A stretch of 64,000 bases of DNA, from contig VGJW01000003.1 of assembly GCA_016867265.1 (NCBI GenBank), positions 1 to 64,000 on the forward strand, in the 5' to 3' direction. The first letter of the stretch is position 1, and each line of letters starts with the position of its first letter. The notes beneath the pieces were generated by a model. That model had not been told where the DNA came from and did not search any database. It worked only from the letters and a program-made list of their open reading frames with translations. Positions 42,294 through 51,243 of this stretch are shown here, in pieces. Source of the stretch: Candidatus Tanganyikabacteria bacterium (GTDB lineage: Bacteria; Cyanobacteriota; Sericytochromatia; S15B-MN24; VGJW01). The translations under genes and the position numbers were made by a program.

Positions 42294-43039
42294 ACCCCGT
42301 GACGGCCGACGCCGGCCTGCCCTGGACAGCCGAGGACGAGGCATGGCTCGCAGACCTCGGTATCATCCTCGAGCCTGCAGCCCGCGAGGGTCTTGCGCGG
42401 TACCGGATGCTCCTCGAGGAGGCCAATACGCGCCTGAACCTGACGCGGGTGGAGGGGGCCGCGGAGTTCCTGCGCAAGCATGCGCAGGATGCCCTCGCCT
42501 TCCTTGCGGCCATGCCGCCGGAGTGGCGAGGCGAATCCTGCTCGGTCCTCGATGTGGGCACGGGTGGCGGCTTGCCCGGCATTCCGCTGTTGCTCGCCTG
42601 TCCCGCGTGGCAGGGTGTCCTGCTGGATGCCACCCGCAAAAAGGTCGAGGCGGTCCGGGGGTTTCTGGGAGAGTTGGGCCTTGCGGATCGGGCGCGGGCC
42701 GAGTGGGGCCGCGTCGAGGACCCGGCATGTCTTCAGGGTGCGCGTTTCCGGTTGGTCGTGGCCCGGGCGGTCAAGGATCTGGGACCCCTCGTTGGCTGGT
42801 GTGCGGAGACCATCGCACCAGGCGGCCGCCTTGTCGTCTCCAAGGGACCCCGCGGCCCCGAGGAACTGGAGCGGGCTGCTGTCGTGCTGGGCAGGGCCGG
42901 CCTGAAGTGCGTCGTGAGCCACGAGATTGCGTTGCCCGGCGGGGCGGGAAGTCGCTGGCTGATGGCGTTCGAGCGTTCCGCGACGGTGATGTCCCGGCGT
43001 CATCGCGCCGATAGGAAAACGCAAGGCGCGGGTATGTAA
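42290..43039 (+). CDS. rsmG: 16S rRNA (guanine-N7) methyltransferase RsmG
   Basis: Methylates G527 (E. coli numbering) of 16S rRNA with S-adenosylmethionine. The SAM site DVGTGGGLPGIPLLLACP, VVARAVKDLGPLVGWC, and GGRLVVSKGP are clear; the N-terminal helix LARYRMLLEEANTRLNLTRV fits. GTG 42290 overlaps the preceding stop. 249 residues with a 12-residue basic tail. In many genomes rsmG lies near gidA/mnmG and the origin, but no parAB or dnaA genes are seen here. Confidence 0.96.
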   Translation: MNPVTADAGLPWTAEDEAWLADLGIILEPAAREGLARYRMLLEEANTRLNLTRVEGAAEFLRKHAQDALAFLAAMPPEWRGESCSVLDVGTGGGLPGIPLLLACPAWQGVLLDATRKKVEAVRGFLGELGLADRARAEWGRVEDPACLQGARFRLVVARAVKDLGPLVGWCAETIAPGGRLVVSKGPRGPEELERAAVVLGRAGLKCVVSHEIALPGGAGSRWLMAFERSATVMSRRHRADRKTQGAGM

Positions 43040-43084
43040 ACTGACGGTGGGAGCCTTGTGAGAGGCGCCCGGACGAGGTCATCC

Positions 43085-43492
43085 ATGAAGAACTTCGCCG
43101 TGGTCCAGGACCACTTCCGGAAGCTCCGCTGCGCACATTGCGGCGAGTCGTTCCAACCGGAAGGCGTCCATCTTCTGCGTGAAGAGCGGGATTACTGGGT
43201 GGTCAAGGTTCACTGCAACGCCTGCGACCAGCCGGCGGGCGTCGCCATCGTGGGCGTCGAGTACGATCACCGCGAGCCCGAGATGCCATTGGCGGTCCGT
43301 CGGCCTGCCGGGCTGCCGTTGCGCCCCTTGGCCCGTGCCAAGGCCGTCTTCACGGACGCGCGCGAGGAAGAGCGCTTCTCGCGGATGGAGCCCATCACCG
43401 AAGATGAGGTGCTCGACGTCCATCGCTTCCTGGGCGGGCTCGGATCGGACTGGTCCAGCCAGTTGCGCCGGGCAGGCCGAGGACGCGCCTGA
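43085..43492 (+). CDS. CxxC zinc-ribbon protein
   Basis: A 135-residue protein with two CxxC knuckles: C16/C19 (RCAHCGESF) and C44/C47 (HCNACDQP), the classic zinc-ribbon spacing. The remaining part (EERFSRMEPITEDEVLDVHRFL) is acidic and helical. Such proteins occur as transcription or chaperone adaptors in bacteria; the role here is unknown. It follows rsmG by 45 bases in the same direction and is convergent with the next gene. Confidence 0.82.
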   Translation: MKNFAVVQDHFRKLRCAHCGESFQPEGVHLLREERDYWVVKVHCNACDQPAGVAIVGVEYDHREPEMPLAVRRPAGLPLRPLARAKAVFTDAREEERFSRMEPITEDEVLDVHRFLGGLGSDWSSQLRRAGRGRA

Positions 43493-43541
43493 CGGCGGGC
43501 ATCGGGCAGGGCGTGGGGCGTTCCGGCGAGCCGGGACGTCC

Positions 43542-44474
43542 TTAGTTCATGCTCCAGGAGCGTGAAGCGGCCACCCGGCCGACGTTCTGTCTGAGGCGCT
43601 GGCCGATGGCCGGCTCCGCGGCGATCAGGCGTGCGTAGTCTTCCAGCAGGAAGACCAGGGCCTTACTCGGGGCGACGGCCGTCACGCTTGCGCTGCGCAT
43701 GGGCTTGGCCTGGATGAGGGCCGTCTCCCCCACGATCTGGTCGGGCCCCAGGCGGGCCAGCGGGAACGGCCGGCCATGCTGGACCACGGAGACCTCGAGC
43801 TGGCCTTCCATGATCAGCAGGAAACTTGTCGCCGGGTCACCGGCCTGGAACAGCTCGAGGCCTTCCGCGAGGGGCACGACCCGCGCCACGGACTCGAGCG
43901 CGAGGCGCTGCTCGTCGTTCAGTCCCGAGAAGACCGGGTGCCTGCGAATCCGATCGAGGCGCGCGGCACGCTCCTCCGAGATGCCCGTCGGTTTGGGCAG
44001 CACGAACTTCCCGGGCTTCGCCGCAGGAGCGGCCTCGGGCGGTCGTTCGGCTTCCTTCTTCGGCTGGGTGGCCCACTCCCGGGTTGCGACCACGCGCCCC
44101 AGATTGCCGCGCAGTGTCCGACCCAGCTTGGGGTTCTCGTCGCTCAGCAACCGGTAGCGCGCGTAGGTGAAGCGATAGAGCTTGGCGTCGGATACGGCCA
44201 CGACATCCGCCCGGCGGACATCGTCGTGCTGGATGAGCGGCATTTCGCCCACCAGTTGGCCCGGCGCGATGGTGGCGACAGCCATATCCTGGACCCGGAC
44301 CTCAAGGCGGCCCTCCACCAGCATGTAGAAGGAGTCAGCTTCGTCTCCGGCCCGGATCAGGTTCAGGCCAGCCTTGGCCGTCACACGCTCCGCGATGGCG
44401 AAGAGCGCGTCCAATTCGGCAGCAGACAGGCCCATGAATGCGGGCAGCGTCTGCAGGCGGGCGTGGTTGAGCAT
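43542..44474 (-). CDS. Protein with two cyclic-nucleotide-binding domains, no HTH
   Basis: A 310-residue protein with two cNMP-binding (CAP-type) beta-roll domains, about residues 1-130 (FMGLSAAELDALFAI, DSFYMLVEGRLEV, GEMPLIQHDD) and about 180-310 (VFSGLNDEQRLALESV, TSFLLIMEGQLEV, GETALIQAKPMRSASV). The linker is Pro/Lys-rich. No winged-helix follows, so this is not a CRP-like transcription factor; it probably acts as a signal receptor or regulates a partner. Start at ATG 44474 preceded by AGAGGA at nine bases. Confidence 0.88.
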   Translation of the reverse strand: MLNHARLQTLPAFMGLSAAELDALFAIAERVTAKAGLNLIRAGDEADSFYMLVEGRLEVRVQDMAVATIAPGQLVGEMPLIQHDDVRRADVVAVSDAKLYRFTYARYRLLSDENPKLGRTLRGNLGRVVATREWATQPKKEAERPPEAAPAAKPGKFVLPKPTGISEERAARLDRIRRHPVFSGLNDEQRLALESVARVVPLAEGLELFQAGDPATSFLLIMEGQLEVSVVQHGRPFPLARLGPDQIVGETALIQAKPMRSASVTAVAPSKALVFLLEDYARLIAAEPAIGQRLRQNVGRVAASRSWSMN

Positions 44475-44576
44475 CAGGCGGCGTCCTCTTTGCATGCACC
44501 TACCCGCACCGGAGGCAGGCTAACGGGGTGGCGCCTGCCACAGACAGGCAGGCGTCCCCCGCGGCATAGTCCCAAG

Positions 44577-46487
44577 GTGCTGCAGCGTCGAGGTGTCGCC
44601 CAAAGGTGGTACTTGCCCGTGGTCGTGGCCCTTCTCTGGGCCACGGGCCTGCCCGTGGCGCGCGCGGCCACGCCGCCGTTGCCCGCACGACCGCCTGTCG
44701 TGGCGTTGGTGGAGGAGCGCGGAGGCGAACTGCGGTTGTCAGGCCTGACGTCCGTGACCCGGAGTCGTTTTCGCCTTGCTGCGCCTGACCGCGAGGTCGT
44801 CGACCTGGTCGGTGTCCAGCCCCCGCCGGCCTTCTGTGCGACGCGTTCGTGGTGCGACGATCAAGGAAGGTTGCTTCTGCGAAGCGGATGGGATCCGGCA
44901 TTGCGTCGCTGGCGGCTGGTCCGACCCACGCTGGTTGCTGGCGGAGCGACCGTCGAGGATCTGGGCGATGTCCTGGTGTTCCGGGGTTTGGCCGCGAAGG
45001 TTGCGCCCCTGCATGTACCCCCTGCGCCGCCGATTCGGGTCGTGACCCGTCCGGACGGGGCGCCTCCGACCTGGGGGCCCTTGTTGCCCCTGTGGCAGCC
45101 CTTGCCTCGTCCCTCGATCCCCATGCCCCGTCCTGTGCGGACACCGACGTCTGTCCGTACGCCCGCCATCTCGAGGACACCGGCAACGGAACCCTCGGTG
45201 CTTCCTGCCGCGACAGCGGCCGTCGCAGCCGCGATCCCGTCCCTGCACCTGCCGCCCCTCCTGCCGGTGGGCCGTCGCCCTGCCGCTCTGGCCGGCGAAG
45301 TCATGCTGGGTCCCTTCCTGCCGGGGATGTTCTTCGGACCGCCATCACCCGGGTCCGCTCCCGCCCTGGCCCGCGGCACGGGTTCCCGACAGTCTGCCGG
45401 GCCTGCGTCCGCCCCTGCGTCCGTACCGCCGCCGGCAAGGGCGGCGTGGGAGGTCGTCCGCCACGGTACGGACGAAGAGGGAGAGCCCGACGTGATGGCG
45501 CAGGCTCCTTGGCCGCGCGAGCCGCAGCGCATCGAGCGCTTTTCGCTGCGCAAGCAGCGGTTGGATACGGTCTTCGAGGTCGTGGCGGCCCGATCTCTGA
45601 CGGTCTGGATGGAGGCCCAACCCAAGGACGCGCGCTGGATCCTGCGATTCCCCCGTGCCGAGGTTCAGGCTTCACCGCCCCGTCCCCGGGGTGCGACACG
45701 CCGCTTGGCCCTGGGACGAGATGCCCGTTCCTGGGCACTGACGCTCGAGCTGGATCCGGGGCAGTACGATGTGGAGGAAACCCGCATCAACGAGGGCCGT
45801 GGCCTGCAGCTGCGTTTCCATCGGCGGAAACCTCCGGTGGCAGAGCGACCCCTCATCGTGCTGGACCCGGGCCACGGCGGCGCCGACCCCGGGGCACTAG
45901 GCCCCTTGGGCGTGACGGAGAGTCAGGTCACGCTCGACGTCGCGCGACGGTTGCGCCCGTTGCTCGAGCACGCAGGTTTTCATGTGGTGCCCACGCGAAC
46001 GGTCGATACGGCCGTTCGGCTCGCGGATCGCGCGGCGCTGGCGGAGGCCTTGGGCGCGGTGGCCCTTGTCAGCATCCATTGCAATTCCAGTCCGCTTCGT
46101 GAAGCCCGGGGCATCGAGACCTGGTTCCGGCATGAAGCCGGGTCGGGTTTGGCGCGCAAGGTCCACGAGGCCTTGGTCAAGGCGACGGGTCGACCGGACC
46201 GGGGCGTCCGGCAAGGACGCCTGATGGTCCTCAAGACCCCCGGGATGCCGGGCGTGTTGGTCGAGATTGGTTTCCTGTCGCACCCCGACGAGGCCAGTCG
46301 GTTGCTCGACGAGGAGCATCAGGTCCAGATGGCCGAGGGCCTCGCACGCGGCCTTCGCCTGCTGGTCGAGGCCGGCGGCATGTCCGGCAGTGCCGGACGC
46401 CGTCGCCTACAGGACCAGCGAGGTGCTGAGCCAAAGGTAGGAGCCCTTGGCGCCGCCGAAAAGGCCCCCCACCGTCCCCGTGGCTAG
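44577..46487 (+). CDS. N-acetylmuramoyl-L-alanine amidase with AMIN-like domain and long Pro-rich linker
   Basis: Hydrolyses the bond between MurNAc and the L-Ala of the stem peptide; a septum-splitting AmiC-type enzyme. Layout: signal peptide (about 33 residues), AMIN-like beta domains (about 35-140 and 320-430), a Pro/Thr-rich linker of about 160 residues, and a C-terminal Amidase_3 domain. Zinc ligands: H433 (LDPGHGG), a Glu in VTESQV, and H501 (SIHCNSS); catalytic E563 (LVEIGFLSHP). Start GTG 44577 is inferred from the signal peptide; no strong ribosome site. The last 27 residues overlap the convergent barrel gene. Confidence 0.93.
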   Translation: MLQRRGVAQRWYLPVVVALLWATGLPVARAATPPLPARPPVVALVEERGGELRLSGLTSVTRSRFRLAAPDREVVDLVGVQPPPAFCATRSWCDDQGRLLLRSGWDPALRRWRLVRPTLVAGGATVEDLGDVLVFRGLAAKVAPLHVPPAPPIRVVTRPDGAPPTWGPLLPLWQPLPRPSIPMPRPVRTPTSVRTPAISRTPATEPSVLPAATAAVAAAIPSLHLPPLLPVGRRPAALAGEVMLGPFLPGMFFGPPSPGSAPALARGTGSRQSAGPASAPASVPPPARAAWEVVRHGTDEEGEPDVMAQAPWPREPQRIERFSLRKQRLDTVFEVVAARSLTVWMEAQPKDARWILRFPRAEVQASPPRPRGATRRLALGRDARSWALTLELDPGQYDVEETRINEGRGLQLRFHRRKPPVAERPLIVLDPGHGGADPGALGPLGVTESQVTLDVARRLRPLLEHAGFHVVPTRTVDTAVRLADRAALAEALGAVALVSIHCNSSPLREARGIETWFRHEAGSGLARKVHEALVKATGRPDRGVRQGRLMVLKTPGMPGVLVEIGFLSHPDEASRLLDEEHQVQMAEGLARGLRLLVEAGGMSGSAGRRRLQDQRGAEPKVGALGAAEKAPHRPRG

Positions 46488-47816
46488 GTCGAGGCGCAAG
46501 TAGCGCAGGTCGAGGCCCAGGCCCAGACCGCCGAGGGGATAGGCACCCCCCAGACGGACGCCGGTGCGCAGGGCCAGCCAGCGCCCGAAGGGCCGGGCTT
46601 CGGCACCCAAGGACGCTTGCGGGTTTCGGGAAACGCCGAAGCCCTCACCAAGGCCCTGAGAAAGGTCCAGCGCAACGCTGTAGGGCGATCGGGCCTCGCC
46701 CAGGATGTCCGACAAATTGCCACGCAAGCCGAGGTCACCCTCCCAGGCAAGGCCGCCCCGAAGGAGCATCGGAATCGTCACGGCGCGTTGGGTTTCCCCG
46801 TTGCGCGCGCCGACGCCATCCTTGACGGCGCTCTTGAAGTCCAGCGGCTTGGGGGTGTCGCCGCTCAGGTCATATCCCAGCGTGGTCGGGGGCAGGACCA
46901 GATCGATCGTCTTGTCGGACCATGGGCCTGCCTGCAGGTTGCCGCCGATGTTGGCAGCCATCAGGCTCCACGTCACGTTGTCGTTCCAGCGGTTCGCGAA
47001 GCCGATGTCGAAGACGAGGTTCTGCTGCGTCATGGGTGGATTGATGGCGGCAGGTGCCGACATCACGCCCTCGTAGCGCAGGTGGCCGTCCGCCGAAAGG
47101 CGGCCTTCCTCGTCCAGCGTCAGGGCAGATCCCGACGCCTCCGTGATCGTGGCGAAGGCCATGGCCGGGATGTACCGGGCGGTGATGCCCAGGGCCGAGG
47201 CCCTGCCCAATCCGAGCGGCAGGGGGACGGCATGCGAGACGGCGATGTTGGCAAGCCCGTAGGCAGCAGCTCCCTCGAGGCCGGACAAGGGAATGGACGA
47301 AGCGTTGGCGTTCCCGCGGAGCAACAGGTCCACCAGGCCCCGAGGGATGCCGATGTTGCGGATGCTGGTGTCGAGTGTTGCCGAGATGCCCGTGTGCAGG
47401 AAGGGACTGGCCAGGGAGACGCGCACGCCACCGTCGCCGATCAAGCCCAGACCGGACTCCGGCAGGCCGGCCGCCAGTGTCGCCCATTCGGCTTCCGAGA
47501 AGGTCCGGCGCTTGCCATCCTGGTCGGGCAGCAGGCTGCGCAGGGTGTCGAACGAAGCAAAGGTGTTGCCGACTCCTGCCCCGCCCTGGATGCTGAAGAG
47601 CAGGGCGTTTCCGGGAGCACGTCTGGGGATGGCCAGCAGGGCGGGGTTCCACAGGCCCTGATCGGCCTCGTCTGCAAGCGCGGATTGCGCGCCGCCCATC
47701 GCCATGGCCCGGGCATTGCTGCTGCCCGAAGCGTAGGCTGGCCGCGCCACGAGGGCAAGTGTCGCGAGGGCGAGGCCAAGTCTCGCGGGGAGGCCTGTCG
47801 GACGCACGGTCTTCAT
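46407..47816 (-). CDS. Outer-membrane beta-barrel protein, DUF5723/FadL-like
   Basis: A 469-residue exported protein: signal peptide of about 29 residues (ending AYA), SSNARAMAMGGAQSAL-like start (common to PorV/FadL-type barrels), followed by alternating strands (LRGNLSDILG, LALRTGVRLGGAYPLGGLGLGLDLRYLRLDLATG) and ending on SLVL, a hydrophobic C-terminal residue as in outer-membrane barrels. Implies an outer membrane. Overlaps the end of the large lipoprotein by 4 bases (47813-47816). Transport substrate unknown. Confidence 0.82.
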   Translation of the reverse strand: MKTVRPTGLPARLGLALATLALVARPAYASGSSNARAMAMGGAQSALADEADQGLWNPALLAIPRRAPGNALLFSIQGGAGVGNTFASFDTLRSLLPDQDGKRRTFSEAEWATLAAGLPESGLGLIGDGGVRVSLASPFLHTGISATLDTSIRNIGIPRGLVDLLLRGNANASSIPLSGLEGAAAYGLANIAVSHAVPLPLGLGRASALGITARYIPAMAFATITEASGSALTLDEEGRLSADGHLRYEGVMSAPAAINPPMTQQNLVFDIGFANRWNDNVTWSLMAANIGGNLQAGPWSDKTIDLVLPPTTLGYDLSGDTPKPLDFKSAVKDGVGARNGETQRAVTIPMLLRGGLAWEGDLGLRGNLSDILGEARSPYSVALDLSQGLGEGFGVSRNPQASLGAEARPFGRWLALRTGVRLGGAYPLGGLGLGLDLRYLRLDLATGTVGGLFGGAKGSYLWLSTSLVL

Positions 47817-50248
47817 CGGCTGCCTCCGGCACCCTTGAGCAGGTCAGGGGACAGCAGGACCCCCAGATAGGCCTTCAGGCGCAGGCGCAACTCGGCCGCA
47901 TTGCGGATCGCGAGCACCTGGCCGTTGCTGCCTGTGGATACCGCCCGTACCGTCAGGTTGCGGACATCAGGAAGGGCTGCGACCTCATCGGGGCCGAGGT
48001 CCAGCAGAGAGACGGCCGTGGTGCCGTCGGCCGTCCCGAGGCGCAGGGTCCGGGTGAAGGCCACGCTCCCGTTTTCCTTCAGGAAGTCCAACTGGATGTC
48101 GATCGGCATGCCCCACCCGTTGTCGATGCGGAACTCGAGCGAGACCCGCCGCAGGTGTTTGCGAAGCTGCTCGAGCATTGCCGCATCGAAGCTCTTGGAC
48201 AGGTCGAGGGGGCTGGTCGAGGCGGGGGGGCCGGGGCGCTGCCGTCCGGGTCCGAATTCGTTGAACCGAAGGGCCAGCGGCATCGCCACGTCGACGGCAC
48301 CGCCCATCTGGTCGTTCCGCGTCAGGCGGACCGAGGCGCCCTCGCCGATGAGCAGGCGCGAGTTGATGCGCAGTTCGCTGATCCCGAGGGCGATCAGGTC
48401 GAGCAGGTTAGTGTTGCGTTCGTTGAGCTCGAGCACGGTGGACCGGGTGGCGGTGGGCGAGCCGGCCGCGAAAGCCCCGTCGAAGGCCTGCGGCCCCGTC
48501 GTGACGAAGCTGATCGAGGCCGTGGCCGGACAGCCCGTGCTGCCGGGGAAAAGACTGGCACAGGTTGCCGCGGAGGCCGATGCCGAGACGCTGGCCTCGA
48601 GCTGCGGGTCGAATCGGCCGGCGATGCCGCTGGCGTTGTCCAGCCTGACCTTCATCGTGAAGCGGCCGGGCAGGATGCCGTAATCGAGGAAGTCGGACGG
48701 CAGCGCGATGGGGGCCTGTCCGGGCACGCTCTCGGCCCTGTTGATCCGGGCCTGGAGGGCCGTCATGCCGATGGGAGAAAGGGCAACGTTCCCCGTGGCT
48801 TCCTGGCTGGTGACGAGGGTCGCCGGGACACGCACGCCGGCACGCAGGTGGCTGCGGTCCGTGCGCGTATCGAGCAGGTTGACCTGGGCGGCGATGGCGA
48901 TGCCCTTGACCGTCTGGCCTTGGTCGTCGGTGACGGATCGGGGCCGCATGCGGGCCCCGGCAAGGTCCAGCGTCCACGTGACGGTTTGCCTGGCGTTGAT
49001 GCCCAGGCGCAGGCCGCCGTCCGGCAGCGTCGTCGACGGTGGTACGTCACCCGTATCCACGATGGCCGTGGCCGAGGTCAGGTTCTCGAGGCCTTCGAAA
49101 CTCAGGTCGAGGTCGAGGTCGGCATCGAGGCCGTTGCTCATCGTCAAGCGCAGGGAGCCCGAGGCGAGCTCCACCTCCTCGATTTCGAGGATGCCTTGGT
49201 CCTGAGGCAGCTGGGCACCGATGTCGACAGCCTTGCGGATGGGCTGCTTCAGGGCGTCGGGCGTCGGGAAGCGCGCTGACCCGGCCGCGTTTCGCCCCAT
49301 GGCAGGCAGGTTGACGTCGACTTCGTCGGGCAGGATCGTCACGGCCGTCGTGCCGACGGCGAACGAGCCATTGTCGAGGTCGATGGCCCCGATGAGGGTG
49401 CCGGCAGGCACCGTGCCGCTGACCTGGACGGCCATGGACAGGGGCGGTTTGAGCTCGCCGGAAAGTGGCATTAAGACGGTTTCCGAGGCATTGGCTCCGA
49501 TGGCCTGGACGACCCGCTGCAATTCCGTGTTGGTGCGATCGGTTAGGACCAGCGTGAGCACGGCCGCCGTGATGGTGTTGTTCGTGACCGGGATTGACAG
49601 CTGGGACCCGGCCTTGAGCCGCACGGCCACGATTTCGGTCGGCAGGTCGACCGGGATGCGGGTCGTCGGGCTGGGGCCGAAGGCCAGCTCCGGAACGGGC
49701 ACGTTGGCCAGCAACGGATTCGCCACGGCCGTGCCGAGCGGCACCGCCGTTGTCCCGCCAAAGCCGTCGGGAACGGGAATCGTGACGCTGCCCAGACCGG
49801 TGTCGGCCAGCCGGATCGGGGTCGGGGCGGGCACCGTCGTGCTGAGGTCGGGCAAGGTCAGGGGGGCCGCCGGAATGTCGAATGACAGCGGGATGGGGAT
49901 GTCCTTCTCGAGGAACGTACCGAAGGCCACGGGCCCGAAGGTCGCGACCTGGCTGCCGTAGGTCGGCACGTTGTCCGAGTCCGTCGACCACGCAGAGGCC
50001 CCCGGACCGTTCGCCAGGGACTTGTTGTAGACCAGGTCCGCGAAGCTGGCTCGCGTATCCCCCAGCTGGACCGCGAAGGCAACCGGGAATTCGGGCAGAG
50101 CCGAGAGGAAGTCGGGGACCGCCTTCCCTGCCTCATCCGTGGTCTTGGGGATGCGGTCGTAAAGGTAGAGCGCGTCCTGGATGCCGCAGCCGGCGAGCAG
50201 CAAAAGCAGGGCCGCGAGGGCCGTCAGGAGGGAAAGGCGTTGGCGCAA
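47813..50248 (-). CDS. Large beta-rich lipoprotein
   Basis: An 811-residue lipoprotein with the lipobox LLAGC followed by strand-rich tandem domains, Asn/Thr/Val-rich (DLPTEIVAVRLKAGSQLSIPV, SFAVGTTAVTILPDEVDVNL, GLRLGINARQTVTWTLDLAGA). No enzyme motif is recognised; it is likely an adhesin or structural outer-surface protein. The start is set at TTG 50248, seven bases after a GGAGGG, in preference to ATG 50263, which has no ribosome site; the longer version adds five residues. Its stop overlaps the barrel gene's start (47813-47816), so they may form a lipoprotein-barrel pair. Confidence 0.8.
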   Translation of the reverse strand: MRQRLSLLTALAALLLLLAGCGIQDALYLYDRIPKTTDEAGKAVPDFLSALPEFPVAFAVQLGDTRASFADLVYNKSLANGPGASAWSTDSDNVPTYGSQVATFGPVAFGTFLEKDIPIPLSFDIPAAPLTLPDLSTTVPAPTPIRLADTGLGSVTIPVPDGFGGTTAVPLGTAVANPLLANVPVPELAFGPSPTTRIPVDLPTEIVAVRLKAGSQLSIPVTNNTITAAVLTLVLTDRTNTELQRVVQAIGANASETVLMPLSGELKPPLSMAVQVSGTVPAGTLIGAIDLDNGSFAVGTTAVTILPDEVDVNLPAMGRNAAGSARFPTPDALKQPIRKAVDIGAQLPQDQGILEIEEVELASGSLRLTMSNGLDADLDLDLSFEGLENLTSATAIVDTGDVPPSTTLPDGGLRLGINARQTVTWTLDLAGARMRPRSVTDDQGQTVKGIAIAAQVNLLDTRTDRSHLRAGVRVPATLVTSQEATGNVALSPIGMTALQARINRAESVPGQAPIALPSDFLDYGILPGRFTMKVRLDNASGIAGRFDPQLEASVSASASAATCASLFPGSTGCPATASISFVTTGPQAFDGAFAAGSPTATRSTVLELNERNTNLLDLIALGISELRINSRLLIGEGASVRLTRNDQMGGAVDVAMPLALRFNEFGPGRQRPGPPASTSPLDLSKSFDAAMLEQLRKHLRRVSLEFRIDNGWGMPIDIQLDFLKENGSVAFTRTLRLGTADGTTAVSLLDLGPDEVAALPDVRNLTVRAVSTGSNGQVLAIRNAAELRLRLKAYLGVLLSPDLLKGAGGSR

Positions 50249-50283
50249 GTGCGGACCCTCCATCGTGCTACCATCGGTGCACC

Positions 50284-51243
50284 ATGATAGACCACGCGGA
50301 TAGGCCGGTCCTTTCCGCCTCCTGGGAGGCAGGTTGGCAGGTGTGGCTGCGTGCCGCGCTCTGGCAGCGAACCGTGGCCGATGTCCTGGTCGGGGACAGC
50401 GTCCGTCGGGGTGTCCTGATGCGTCGGTTTCCGGATGTCTCCGCCCTGGCCGAAGCCGATTGGCAGGGGGCCTTTGCGGGTCGGGATCTGCCGGTTCCGT
50501 GGCCGGCCGCGTGGCCCGCGGAGCTGGCCTGCGCTCTGGACGAGCTCGAGGCGGCGCTGCTTCGGGTCGGGATGTCGGCCGTGCCGTCCGCCTTCGGGGC
50601 CTGGCTGGACGGACGCTGGGGCTCCTGGCCTCCGGCTGCGCTGGCCCCGACGCCGTGCGATCGGGACCCCGCGGGCTTCGTGCCGCTGCCGGTGGGCGAG
50701 GTGGAGCTGGTCCTGGCCTGGCCGGCGGCCATCGCCGCTGCGGAGGGCGAGACGGATCACGGCTTCCCCGGTCCGGGTTGGCAGGCCCTGCTTGGTCTGG
50801 CCCGCAGGCTTCGGCTCGCGCGTGCGGGCCAGGCGATTGCCCTCGACCTTCCCCCCGGTCTTCCCGGCGGTCCCGTGGTGGCGGGCGTTGCCGCGAGGCT
50901 GGCTGATGGCCTGCTGGCATCCGCCCTGCCGGTCAAGAGCCTCGAGGCCGTGCGTGCAAGCATGCCGCTATCTTCCGCTTTCGATGGCCTGACGGGATCG
51001 TCGCTCTACCAGGTCCTTGATGGCTTGCGCGAGGAGCCCGTCCTGCCGTGGGACCTTCAGGCGGGTGCGTGGCTGGCCTTCCTCGATCTGCGTGCTGCCT
51101 GGACGCTCGAGGCGGGTTCGGCAGGGGGAACGGAACGCCTGGGGCAGCTTGCCGGCGGGTTCATGGACCTCGTGCGCAAGTCGCTCGAGACGGCCGCGTT
51201 GCACCGACTTCTGCGGGATGTACCGGCCGGGGTAACGCCATGA
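50284..51243 (+). CDS. Protein of unknown function upstream of dcd
   Basis: A 319-residue protein, Leu/Ala/Trp-rich, helical (WQVWLRAALWQRTVADVL, LDELEAALLRVGMSAVPS, FLDLRAAWTLEAG). No signal peptide or membrane segment; the region around AALAPTPCDRDP has a single Cys. It starts at ATG 50284 with a weak ribosome site, and its stop overlaps the ATG of dcd (51240), so co-translation is likely. No domain is recognised. Confidence 0.7.
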   Translation: MIDHADRPVLSASWEAGWQVWLRAALWQRTVADVLVGDSVRRGVLMRRFPDVSALAEADWQGAFAGRDLPVPWPAAWPAELACALDELEAALLRVGMSAVPSAFGAWLDGRWGSWPPAALAPTPCDRDPAGFVPLPVGEVELVLAWPAAIAAAEGETDHGFPGPGWQALLGLARRLRLARAGQAIALDLPPGLPGGPVVAGVAARLADGLLASALPVKSLEAVRASMPLSSAFDGLTGSSLYQVLDGLREEPVLPWDLQAGAWLAFLDLRAAWTLEAGSAGGTERLGQLAGGFMDLVRKSLETAALHRLLRDVPAGVTP

